Under the pieces are notes generated by a model. It was not told the origin of the DNA. It saw only the letters and a program-made list of their open reading frames with translations, and searched no databases. Shown in pieces: positions 33,656 through 41,543 of a DNA stretch of 64,000 nucleotides (position 1 is the first letter of the stretch; the number at the start of each line of letters is the position of its first letter). The stretch is taken from NCBI GenBank assembly GCA_963828185.1, contig CAWHDV010000002.1, positions 186,001-250,000 on the forward strand. The letters run 5' to 3'. The position numbers and the translations under genes are program-made. Origin of the DNA: Rhodoblastus sp963828185. GTDB taxonomy: Bacteria > Pseudomonadota > Alphaproteobacteria > Rhizobiales > Beijerinckiaceae.

Positions 33656-34339
33656 ATGCGTAAGATCCTTCTCTCCACCGTCGCCCTCGCCGCCATGGCC
33701 GGCACGGCCTTCGCCGCCGACCTGCCGTCGACCAAGTCGGCTCCGGTCTATATGGCTCCGGCTCCTGTCTTCTCCTGGACCGGCTTCTACGCCGGCGTCG
33801 AAGGCGGCGCGGACTTCCTGAACACCAAGTACAGCGCCATCAACCGCTCGAACCACATGACCTCCGGCCTGCTCGGCGGCGTGGTCGGCTATAACTATCA
33901 GGTCAACCAGTTCGTCCTCGGCCTCGAAGGCAATGCTGACGGCGTGCTCGGCGGCGCCCGCACCCTGACCGTCGGCACGAATTCGGTCAGGACCTCGCAG
34001 GACTTCAACGGCGACATCCGCGGCCGCGTCGGCATCGCCTATGACCGCGCCTTGTTCTACGCCGCGGGCGGCGTCGCTTTCGGCCAGGTCAAGAGCAGCT
34101 ACTACACCCCGGCCTTCCTCGGCTCCTCCAACATGGACCGCACCGGCTGGACCATCGGCGCCGGCGTGGACTACGCCATCACCCCGAACTGGGTCGGCCG
34201 CGTCGAATATCGCTACACCGATCTCGGCAGCTCCTACACCAACGTCGCCGCGACCCGCGTGAGCAACACCTCGAACGCCGTCCTCATCGGCCTGATGTAC
34301 AAGTTCGGCACGCCGGAAGTGCTCGCCGCCAAATACTGA
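33656..34339 (+). CDS. Outer-membrane beta-barrel protein (Omp25/OmpA-like porin family)
   Basis: 227-aa exported protein. Signal peptide MRKILLSTVALAAMAGTAFA, then ADLPSTKSAPVYMAPAPVFSWTGFYAGVEGG, the typical start of the small barrel proteins of Rhizobiales (Omp25/31, RopB). Alternating strands follow (GDIRGRVGIAYDRALFYAAGG, NWVGRVEYRYTDLGSSY), ending in the aromatic-rich LMYKFGTPEVLAAKY. Such proteins are abundant and stabilise the outer membrane. ATG 33656 follows AGAGG. A strong terminator follows the stop. Confidence 0.92.
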   Translation: MRKILLSTVALAAMAGTAFAADLPSTKSAPVYMAPAPVFSWTGFYAGVEGGADFLNTKYSAINRSNHMTSGLLGGVVGYNYQVNQFVLGLEGNADGVLGGARTLTVGTNSVRTSQDFNGDIRGRVGIAYDRALFYAAGGVAFGQVKSSYYTPAFLGSSNMDRTGWTIGAGVDYAITPNWVGRVEYRYTDLGSSYTNVAATRVSNTSNAVLIGLMYKFGTPEVLAAKY

Positions 34340-34375
34340 TCTCCGGATCATTCGACCCGATTCCGGGTCGAAGCG

Positions 34376-34405
34376 AAGCCCGGCCCTCGCGGCCGGGCTT
34401 TTTTC
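34376..34405 (+). terminator. Terminator after the outer-membrane protein gene
   Basis: AAGCCCGGCC / GGCCGGGCTT, ten-bp stem with a CTCGC loop, followed by a run of T. Confidence 0.92.
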
Positions 34406-34502
34406 TTGGCTTTGCCACCGCCTCTGGCTTGGCCGGCAAAATTGCTTTTTCAAGCCCTTGGGCGTATTGCCGCATCGCATTCCCCCCAACCAAGAACCAG
34501 CG

Positions 34503-35846
34503 ATGACAGAGCTCCAAAACGACGGACAGACCGGCGACGCGCCAAAAATCTCCTTCGTCTCGCTCGGCTGCCCCAAGGCGCTGGTCGATTCCGAACGCAT
34601 CCTCACCAGGCTGCGCGCGGAAGGCTATGCGATCGGCCGCAACCACCAGGGCGCCGACGCGGTCATCGTCAACACCTGCGGCTTCCTCGACAGCGCCAAG
34701 GCGGAATCGCTCGCCGCCATCGGCGAGGCGCTCAAGCAGAACGGCAAGGTGATCGTCACCGGCTGCATGGGCGCGGAGCCCGGCCCGATTCTCGACGCCT
34801 ACCCCAATATTTCGGCGATCACCGGGCCGCAGGATTACGAGAGCGTAATGGCGGCGGTGCATCGCGCCGCGCCGCCGGCGGAAAACCCCTTCGTCGACCT
34901 CGTGCCGCCGCAAGGCATAAAGCTCACGCCGCGCCATTACGCCTATCTGAAGATTTCCGAAGGCTGCCACAACAGCTGCACCTTCTGCATCATTCCGAAA
35001 CTGCGCGGCGATCTCGTCTCCCGCCCGGCCGCCGAGGTTTTGCGCGAGGCCGAGAAGCTGGTGAAGGCGGGCGTGAAGGAATTGCTGGTCGTCTCGCAGG
35101 ACACCTCTGCTTACGGGCAGGATCTGCGCTACCAATCGAGCCTGTTCCAGGACCGCGAAGTGCGCGCCCGCTTTTTCGACCTGGCGCGCGAACTGGGCGA
35201 ATTCGACGCCTGGGTGCGGCTGCATTACGTCTACCCCTACCCGCATGTGGACGAGGTCCTGTCGCTGATGGCTGAGGGCAAGGTGCTGCCCTACCTCGAT
35301 ATTCCGTTCCAGCACGCGGCGCCCAACGTGCTGCGCGCCATGAAGCGCCCCGGCAATGTGGAAAAAACGCTCGACCGCATCCACGCCTGGCGGAAAACCT
35401 GCCCTGATCTCGCCCTTCGCTCGACCTTCATCGTCGGCTTTCCCGGCGAGACGGAGGAGGATTTCAACATCCTGCTCGACTGGCTGGAGGAGGCCAAGCT
35501 CGACCGCGTCGGCGCCTTCAAATACGAGCCGGTTTTGGGCGCGGCGGCCAATGATCTCGGCCTCGCGCCGGTTCCGCCGGAGGTTCAGCAGAGCCGCTGG
35601 CGCCGCTTCATGGAAAAGCAGCAGAAGATTTCCCTCGCCCGCCAGAAGGCGAAAATCGGCAGGCGCCTGCCCGTCATCCTCGACAAGGTTTTTTCCGGCG
35701 GCGGCGAGGGCCGCACCAAGGCCGATGCGCCGGAAATCGACGGCAAGGTGTTTGTCGCCTCCCGGCGGCCGCTGCGCGTGGGCGACATCGTGACCGTCAA
35801 GATCGACCGCGCCGAGGCCTACGATCTCCACGCGACAGCGGTCTAG
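34503..35846 (+). CDS. rimO: Ribosomal protein S12 methylthiotransferase RimO
   Basis: 447-aa radical SAM enzyme that adds a methylthio group to an aspartate of ribosomal protein S12. The N-terminal MTTase domain has Cys23 (LGCPKALVDSE), Cys59 (NTCGF) and Cys88 (TGCMG) for the auxiliary cluster. The radical SAM cluster ligands are Cys155, Cys159 and Cys162 (EGCHNSCTFC). FQHAAPNVLRAMKRP and FIVGFPGETEEDF follow, and a C-terminal TRAM domain ends the protein. ATG 34503 is used because the upstream codons run through the previous terminator region. Single gene, convergent with padR. Confidence 0.96.
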   Translation: MTELQNDGQTGDAPKISFVSLGCPKALVDSERILTRLRAEGYAIGRNHQGADAVIVNTCGFLDSAKAESLAAIGEALKQNGKVIVTGCMGAEPGPILDAYPNISAITGPQDYESVMAAVHRAAPPAENPFVDLVPPQGIKLTPRHYAYLKISEGCHNSCTFCIIPKLRGDLVSRPAAEVLREAEKLVKAGVKELLVVSQDTSAYGQDLRYQSSLFQDREVRARFFDLARELGEFDAWVRLHYVYPYPHVDEVLSLMAEGKVLPYLDIPFQHAAPNVLRAMKRPGNVEKTLDRIHAWRKTCPDLALRSTFIVGFPGETEEDFNILLDWLEEAKLDRVGAFKYEPVLGAAANDLGLAPVPPEVQQSRWRRFMEKQQKISLARQKAKIGRRLPVILDKVFSGGGEGRTKADAPEIDGKVFVASRRPLRVGDIVTVKIDRAEAYDLHATAV

Positions 35847-35849
35847 ACT

Positions 35850-36464
35850 TCACGCCTTGCCGACGATTTCGGCGGTGGCGCGGCGCAGGATTTCCGCGAC
35901 CCTGAGCTGTTCCTCCGGCGAGGAGCGGCGTTTTTCGCGCAATGCATGTTTCAGTCCGTGGACCGCCTGGCGAATGTCGGCGGGGTCGAGCGCCTCGTCT
36001 TCGTCTCCTGAAAACGCGCGGCGCACGTCGGCCATGCGGCGGCCGATGGCCTCCATCTGGCTGAAAATGGCCTCGGCTTCGGACTTGTGCTGCTCGAAAT
36101 AGGCCTGGCCTTCGGGAGTGAGGCTGTAGAGCTTCTTCGCGCCCTCGGGCTCGACGCGCGCATAGCCGATTTCCTCGAGATAGGTCAGCGCCGGATAGAC
36201 CATGCCGGGGCTGGGGCTGTAGAAGCCGCCGGAACGTTCGCCCAGCGATTTGATCAGCTCGTAGCCGTGACCAGGCTTTTCGGCCAGAAGCGCCAGCAGC
36301 AGCAGCTGCAATTCATCGCTGCCCAGCTTGCGCCCGGTGCGAAACCCCGGCCCGTCCACACCGGCGCCGCCGACAAAACCGCCCATGAACCTGCCGAAGC
36401 CGCGCCCGGCTCGGCGGCCGATGAACTCGAACGGTCCGCGATGATGATGATGTGCATATGTCAT
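35850..36464 (-). CDS. PadR family transcriptional regulator
   Basis: 204-aa regulator. Residues about 1-45 are Gly/Arg/His-rich (a run of histidines, then RRAGRGFGRFMGGFVGG). A winged-helix PadR domain follows: LQLLLLALLAEKPGHGYELIKSL, GMVYPALTYLEEIGYA and KKLYSLTPEGQAYF. A C-terminal helical dimerisation domain completes it. ATG 36464 has AAGGA seven bases upstream. A palindrome 26 bp upstream is a likely autoregulatory site. The His-rich leader may bind metal; the effector is unknown. Confidence 0.92.
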   Translation of the reverse strand: MTYAHHHHRGPFEFIGRRAGRGFGRFMGGFVGGAGVDGPGFRTGRKLGSDELQLLLLALLAEKPGHGYELIKSLGERSGGFYSPSPGMVYPALTYLEEIGYARVEPEGAKKLYSLTPEGQAYFEQHKSEAEAIFSQMEAIGRRMADVRRAFSGDEDEALDPADIRQAVHGLKHALREKRRSSPEEQLRVAEILRRATAEIVGKA

Positions 36465-36478
36465 TTTTGATCCTTTAT

Positions 36479-36527
36479 ATCGTACGCTGTATCTTACGAT
36501 GTAGAATTTAAGATGTATCGTAAGATA
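36479..36527. promoter_or_regulatory. Probable PadR operator palindrome
   Basis: Perfect inverted repeat TATCTTACGAT (36490-36500) and ATCGTAAGATA (36517-36527) with a 16-base spacer; a further ATCGTA half-site at 36479-36484 pairs with TACGAT at 36495-36500. It lies immediately upstream of padR in an AT-rich patch, where PadR proteins usually bind to repress themselves. Confidence 0.7.
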
Positions 36528-36611
36528 TGTCAAGGCGCGCCAAGCGCAGCGCGTCTGTCCCCTCTCCCCGTGCTTGGAGAGGGAGCCAAGCAGCGGCCCG
36601 ACGGCCACAAA

Positions 36612-37586
36612 TCACGGCAGCAGCACCGTCGCGCCGGAGGTCTTGCGCGCTTCGAGGTCGCGATGCGCCTCGGCCGCCTCAGCCAGCGGGTGTCGGGCGT
36701 GCACCGCGATCTTCACCGTGCCCGAACCGACGGCGTCCATCAGCCGCGCCGCCATTTCCGTCAGCCGGGCCTCGTCGGCCATATGGGTGAACAGCGTCGG
36801 CCGCGTCGCATAGAGCGAGCCTTTCTGGGCGAGCAGGCCGAGGTTGAAGGATTCGATCGGCCCCGAAGCCGAGCCGAAGCTGACGAAAACGCCGAACGGC
36901 CGCAGGCAATCGAGCGAACCGGGAAAAGTCGCCTTGCCCACGCCGTCATAGACCACATGGCAGAGCTTGCCGCCGGTGATCTCCCGCACGCGGGCGACAA
37001 AATCCTCCTTCGAATAATCGATCACCTCATGCGCGCCCGCCTCCCGCGCGATCGTGACTTTCGCCTCGCCGCCGGCCGTGCCGATCACCGTCGCGCCGAG
37101 CGCCCGCGCCCATTGGCACAGGATCAGGCCGACGCCGCCCGCCGCCGCATGGACCAGGACCACGTCGCCGGGCTTGACCGGATAGGTGCGGAACAAGAGG
37201 TATTCGGCGGTCAGCCCCTTCAGCATCATGGCCGCCGCCGTCTCGTAGGAAATTCTTTCGGGCAGCGGCACGAGGAATTTCGCCTCGATGTTGCGCGCCT
37301 CGGCGTAGGCGCCGATCGAACCGGCATAGGCGACGCGGTCGCCCGGCCGGAAGCTCGTCACGCCCTCGCCAAGGGCCACGACCTCTCCCGCGCCCTCATT
37401 GCCCGGCGTAAACGGCAGGCCGGGCGCCGGATAGGCGCCGGTGCGGAAATAGACATCGAGGAAATTGACGCCGATCGCCTGCTGGCGGATCTGGACTTCG
37501 CCCGGCCCAGGCGCCGGAAGATCGACGTCCTCGTAACGCAAAACTTCCGGGCCGCCATTGGCGTGGATGCGGATAGCCTTGACCAT
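36612..37586 (-). CDS. NADPH:quinone oxidoreductase, zinc-free MDR family
   Basis: 324-aa medium-chain dehydrogenase of the QOR type. Features: NFLDVYFRTGAYPAPGLPFTPGNEGAG, the cofactor-binding VLVHAAAGGVGLILCQWARALGA and DYSKEDFV. The zinc-binding cysteines of alcohol dehydrogenases are absent. Expected reaction is one-electron or hydride transfer from NADPH to quinones, for detoxification. It lies upstream of padR on the same strand, with the padR operator between them, so it is probably not under that operator. Confidence 0.92.
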   Translation of the reverse strand: MVKAIRIHANGGPEVLRYEDVDLPAPGPGEVQIRQQAIGVNFLDVYFRTGAYPAPGLPFTPGNEGAGEVVALGEGVTSFRPGDRVAYAGSIGAYAEARNIEAKFLVPLPERISYETAAAMMLKGLTAEYLLFRTYPVKPGDVVLVHAAAGGVGLILCQWARALGATVIGTAGGEAKVTIAREAGAHEVIDYSKEDFVARVREITGGKLCHVVYDGVGKATFPGSLDCLRPFGVFVSFGSASGPIESFNLGLLAQKGSLYATRPTLFTHMADEARLTEMAARLMDAVGSGTVKIAVHARHPLAEAAEAHRDLEARKTSGATVLLP

Positions 37587-37658
37587 GGAATGCTCCCCAA
37601 ATTCTGACCGCGCGCAGGCGCTTGCATTGACGCAACCGCCTCGCGGTTGTTCCCGAGC

Positions 37659-37710
37659 TTGGACGCCGACCTTAGACGCCGGCCTTAGACGCCGACCTTA
37701 AACGCCTGCC
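37659..37710. repeat. Four tandem 13-bp repeats upstream of a phasin gene
   Basis: Four units of the type TTAGACGCCGACC (37659, 37672, 37685 and 37698), the last diverged. They sit 150 bp before the phasin start and 70 bp from the qor start, so they could be regulator-binding iterons or slippage products. Confidence 0.75.
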
Positions 37711-37862
37711 GCCGGTCGGGGCAATTCGGCCGCGCGCGCGTCTGCTGGCGTTTCTGCAAACCTTCCGGCTCATTTTGGGCGATCAGGAGCAACTTAAACC
37801 GCCGCCGGGCGTTTGACCGGCGCCACCGGGGGGCCAAGCACAGCAGCAGGAAAGGAAATCGA

Positions 37863-38336
37863 ATGGCTTCTGTCCAGCAACCCTTTGAAACCGGCCGCAA
37901 CGGATTGGCCAGCATTCTCGGCGGCTTCGCCAATATGGGCCGCAAAGCCCAGGAAATCGCCGGCGAATTCGCCAAAATGTCGGAGGAAAACATCGGCGCC
38001 GGAAGCAAGGCCGCGGAGCGTCTGCGTGACGCCAAATCCTTGCAGGATGTGACGTCGATCCAGACGGATCTGATGAAGGAATCCTACGAGACCATGAACG
38101 CCCATTATCGCAAGATCGCGGAAATCGCGGCGTCGACGCCAAAGGAATTGGCGCAGAATTATCACGAATTTCTCTCCGTCGTCGCCGACGCCGGCAGCGA
38201 GGCGACACAGAAGGCGGCGGAAATGGGCCGCTACGCCACGGACAAGGCGGCTGACATGAGCCGCTCGGCCACCGAAAAGGGCGCCGCCACCGCCCAGAAG
38301 ACGGTGGACACGTTGCGCGAAACCGCGCGTCGCTGA
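37863..38336 (+). CDS. Phasin family protein
   Basis: 157-aa amphipathic helical protein that should coat polyhydroxybutyrate granules. Recognised by DVTSIQTDLMKESYETMNAHYRKIAEIAAST and a C-terminal Ala/Thr/Lys-rich tail (ATDKAADMSRSATEKGAA). It resembles the phasin at 31024 only in the core helix. Starts at ATG 37863 after AGGAAA and ends at a terminator shared with the convergent aspS. Confidence 0.88.
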   Translation: MASVQQPFETGRNGLASILGGFANMGRKAQEIAGEFAKMSEENIGAGSKAAERLRDAKSLQDVTSIQTDLMKESYETMNAHYRKIAEIAASTPKELAQNYHEFLSVVADAGSEATQKAAEMGRYATDKAADMSRSATEKGAATAQKTVDTLRETARR

Positions 38337-38356
38337 CGGACAGCGCGGATGATTGG

Positions 38357-38390
38357 AAAAGGCCGGCGCCGGACCAGGCGTCGGCTTTTT
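38357..38390 (+). terminator. Terminator after the phasin gene
   Basis: GCCGGCGCC / GGCGTCGGC, nine-bp stem with one G-U pair and a six-base loop, followed by five T. Confidence 0.85.
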
Positions 38391-38401
38391 CATTGCCTGC
38401 G

Positions 38402-40222
38402 TCAGTTTTTTTCCGGCAAATTCACCCGCATGTGCAGCTCACGCAACTGCTTCGGCGTGGCCGGCGCAGGCGCGCCCATAAGGATGTCTTCGGCGCGCTG
38501 GTTCATCGGGAACAGCGCGACTTCGCGCAGGTTCTGCTCGCCGGCGAGCAGCATGATGATGCGGTCCACGCCCGCCGCCATGCCGCCGTGAGGAGGAGCG
38601 CCATACTGGAAGGCGCGATACATGCCGCCAAAACGCTCGATCACCGTCTCCTCGCCATAGCCGGCGATCTCGAACGCCTTGACCATGGCCTCAGGGCGAT
38701 GGTTGCGGATGCCGCCCGAGGCGATCTCGAAACCGTTGCAGGCGATGTCGTACTGGAACGCCTTGAGCGAGAGCGGATCGCCGCCCTGCATGGCCTCCAG
38801 CCCGCCCTGCGGCATGGAGAAGGGATTGTGGGCGAAGTCGACCTTCTTCTCGTCCTCGTTCCACTCGAACATCGGAAAATCGACAACCCAGGCCAGTTCG
38901 AATTTTTCCGTGTCGATCAGCTTGAGGTCTTCCCCCACCTTGGTGCGGGCGGCGCCGGCGAATTTGGCGAATTTGTCCGGGTCGCCGGCGGCGAAGAAAC
39001 AGGCGTCGCCCGCGTTCAAGCCCATCTGGACGCGGATCGCCTCCGTGCGCTCGGGGCCGATATTGTTGGCGAGAGGCCCGCGGCCACCGACGCCGCTGGC
39101 GTTCTTGTCCGCTTGCAGGCTGGTCTCGTCCTTGGCGCGGTCAAAGAACAGAATATAGCCGAGGCCTGGTTGTCCCTCGCCCTGCGCCCATGAATTCATG
39201 CGGTCGGCGAAAGTGCGTTGACCGCCGCCTGGCGCGGGTATGGCCCAGACCTCGTTCTTCGGCGTTTCCAGCAGGCGGGCGAAAATCTTGAAGCCAGAGC
39301 CGCGGAAATGCTCGGAAACCTCCTGCATGACCAGGGGATTGCGCAGGTCGGGCTTGTCGGAGCCATATTTGCGCATGGCCTCGGAATAAGGAATGCGCGG
39401 CCATTTCTTCGTGACCGGCTTGCCCTCGCCGAACTGCTCGAAAATGCCGGTGATGACAGGTTCGATCGTTTCGAAAATGTCTTCCTGCGTGACAAAACTC
39501 ATCTCGAGGTCGAGCTGGTAGAATTCGCCCGGCAGGCGGTCGGCGCGCGGGTCCTCGTCGCGGAAACAGGGCGCGATCTGGAAATAGCGGTCAAATCCCG
39601 CCATCATCAGCAATTGCTTGTATTGCTGCGGCGCCTGCGGCAGGGCGTAGAATTTTCCCGGATGGATGCGCGAGGGCACGAGGAAGTCGCGCGCGCCTTC
39701 TGGCGATGAAGCGGTGAGGATCGGCGTCTGGAACTCGTTGAAGCCCACCTCCTTCATGCGCGAGCGCATGGCGTCAACAACGCGTCCGCGTAAAATGATG
39801 TTGTTGTGGAGTTGTTCGCGGCGCAGGTCGAGGAAGCGGTATTTCAGCCTTGTCTCTTCCGGATAGTCCTGGTCGCCGAACACCGGCAGCGGCAATTCGG
39901 CCGCCGGGCCGAGCACTTCCGCGCCACGAACGTAGACCTCGATCTGGCCGGTCGCCATGTCGGCGTTGTCGGTGCCCTCGGGGCGGCGCTTGACCTCGCC
40001 GTCGAGCCGCACCACCCATTCCGAACGAAACGTCTCGGCCAGCTTGAAAGCCGGCGAATCGGGATCGACGACGCATTGGGTGAGGCCGTAATGGTCGCGC
40101 AGATCGATGAACAAAACCCCGCCGTGGTCGCGGATGCGGTGGCACCAGCCGGACAGCCGAACGGTTTCGCCGATATTTGTTTCGCGGAGATCGCCGCATT
40201 TATGGGTGCGATAGGCGTGCAT
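38402..40222 (-). CDS. aspS: Aspartyl-tRNA synthetase
   Basis: 606-aa class II synthetase of the bacterial type: N-terminal OB-fold for the anticodon (about 1-105), catalytic core with FLDLRREQLHNNI (motif 1 region) and PCFRDEDPRADR (motif 2), a GAD insertion (about 290-420) and motif 3 in GMAAGVDRIIMLL. Because gatCAB is present at 57-61 kb, the enzyme may be non-discriminating and also charge tRNA-Asn, with GatCAB amidating it; alternatively GatCAB serves tRNA-Gln. ATG 40222 (MHAYRTHKCGDL) is chosen over a TTG six codons earlier. Divergent from rnd, a conserved order in Rhizobiales. Confidence 0.96.
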   Translation of the reverse strand: MHAYRTHKCGDLRETNIGETVRLSGWCHRIRDHGGVLFIDLRDHYGLTQCVVDPDSPAFKLAETFRSEWVVRLDGEVKRRPEGTDNADMATGQIEVYVRGAEVLGPAAELPLPVFGDQDYPEETRLKYRFLDLRREQLHNNIILRGRVVDAMRSRMKEVGFNEFQTPILTASSPEGARDFLVPSRIHPGKFYALPQAPQQYKQLLMMAGFDRYFQIAPCFRDEDPRADRLPGEFYQLDLEMSFVTQEDIFETIEPVITGIFEQFGEGKPVTKKWPRIPYSEAMRKYGSDKPDLRNPLVMQEVSEHFRGSGFKIFARLLETPKNEVWAIPAPGGGQRTFADRMNSWAQGEGQPGLGYILFFDRAKDETSLQADKNASGVGGRGPLANNIGPERTEAIRVQMGLNAGDACFFAAGDPDKFAKFAGAARTKVGEDLKLIDTEKFELAWVVDFPMFEWNEDEKKVDFAHNPFSMPQGGLEAMQGGDPLSLKAFQYDIACNGFEIASGGIRNHRPEAMVKAFEIAGYGEETVIERFGGMYRAFQYGAPPHGGMAAGVDRIIMLLAGEQNLREVALFPMNQRAEDILMGAPAPATPKQLRELHMRVNLPEKN

Positions 40223-40346
40223 GGGTTTTATGACCTTCAATGACCTTTGGCCGCTGCCTAGCGGAAAATGGCCCGCGCGTGAAGGGGGCGCGGCTTTTTC
40301 ACGACCTCCTCTAGCGGCGGCGCGAGGCTTGGATTATGAACATTGC

Positions 40347-41528
40347 ATGAGCCTGATCACAGATTCCGGCGAATTGGCCGCTTTATGCCAAACCCTCGCC
40401 CAATATCCTTTTGTCACCGTCGACACGGAATTTCTCCGCGAGACGACCTTCTGGCCGAAAGTCTGCGTGATCCAGGTCGCGTGCGACGATCGCGCGGCGG
40501 CGATCGACGCCCTGGCCGAAGGCCTCGACCTGACGCCGTTTTTCGAGCTGATGGCCAATAAAAATGTCGTGAAGGTCTTTCACGCCGCGCGGCAGGACCT
40601 GGAAATCATCTGGAACCTGGCGAAGATCATTCCCGAGCCGCTGTTCGACACCCAGGTCGCGGCCATGGTCTGTGGCTATGGCGACCAGATCGCCTATGGC
40701 GAGCTGGCGCAAAGCGTCTGCAAGGTGACGCTCGACAAGTCCTCGCGCTTCACCGACTGGTCGCGCCGGCCGCTGTCGGACGCGCAGATCGACTACGCCA
40801 TCGCCGACGTCACCCACTTGCGCGACATTTACAAGGCCCTGCGGCAGCGGCTGGAGAAGACCGACCGCCTGCACTGGCTCACCGACGAGATGGCGACGCT
40901 GTGCAGCCAGGACACCTATGAGCAGCGGCCAGACCGCGCCTGGGAGCGCCACGCCCATCGCGCGCGCAAGCCGCGCGACCTGGCCGTGCTGATGGAGCTG
41001 GCCGCCTGGCGCGAACATGAGGCGCAGACGCGCGACGTGCCGCGTTCGCGCGTGCTCAAGGACGATATCCTCATTGAAGTCGCCCTGGCCGCGCCGCGCA
41101 GCGCGGAGACGCTTGGCGACCTGCGCGCTTTTCCGCGCGGCATGGAGCGCTCGCGCGCAGGCGTCGAAATCCTGGCGGCGATCGAGCACGGCCTGGCGCG
41201 CGACCCCAAAACCCTGCCGCGCATCGAACGCGAACGGCGCGGCTCGAACGGCGGCGCGACGGTCGAACTGTTGAAGGTGCTGCTGCGGCAGGTGGCCGAA
41301 AAACAGGGCGTGGCCGCGAAGATGATCGCCACGTCAGACGATCTCGAAGCGCTGGCCGCCGACGACAAGGCCGACATCGCGGCCCTGAAGGGCTGGCGGC
41401 GCGAGCTTTTCGGCGCCAAGGCGCTACAGCTGAAGCACGGCAGGCTTGCCCTGACGGTCGAGAACAATCGCGTCGTCACGCTGGAATATCATGAGGCCGA
41501 AGCCGAGAGCGAGGGCGTGGACGCCTGA
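40347..41528 (+). CDS. rnd: Ribonuclease D
   Basis: 393-aa 3'-5' exonuclease that trims tRNA precursors and structured RNA. The DEDD nuclease domain starts FVTVDTEFLRE (Asp26 and Glu28), with VFHAARQDLE and the DVTHLRDIYKAL motif III. An HRDC-type helical domain follows: RPDRAWERHAHRARKPRDLAVLMELAAWRE. Start is ATG 40347; the upstream in-frame codons look non-coding. Length is normal for alphaproteobacteria. Confidence 0.95.
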   Translation: MSLITDSGELAALCQTLAQYPFVTVDTEFLRETTFWPKVCVIQVACDDRAAAIDALAEGLDLTPFFELMANKNVVKVFHAARQDLEIIWNLAKIIPEPLFDTQVAAMVCGYGDQIAYGELAQSVCKVTLDKSSRFTDWSRRPLSDAQIDYAIADVTHLRDIYKALRQRLEKTDRLHWLTDEMATLCSQDTYEQRPDRAWERHAHRARKPRDLAVLMELAAWREHEAQTRDVPRSRVLKDDILIEVALAAPRSAETLGDLRAFPRGMERSRAGVEILAAIEHGLARDPKTLPRIERERRGSNGGATVELLKVLLRQVAEKQGVAAKMIATSDDLEALAADDKADIAALKGWRRELFGAKALQLKHGRLALTVENNRVVTLEYHEAEAESEGVDA

Positions 41529-41543
41529 GCGGCGCCCTAAGCC

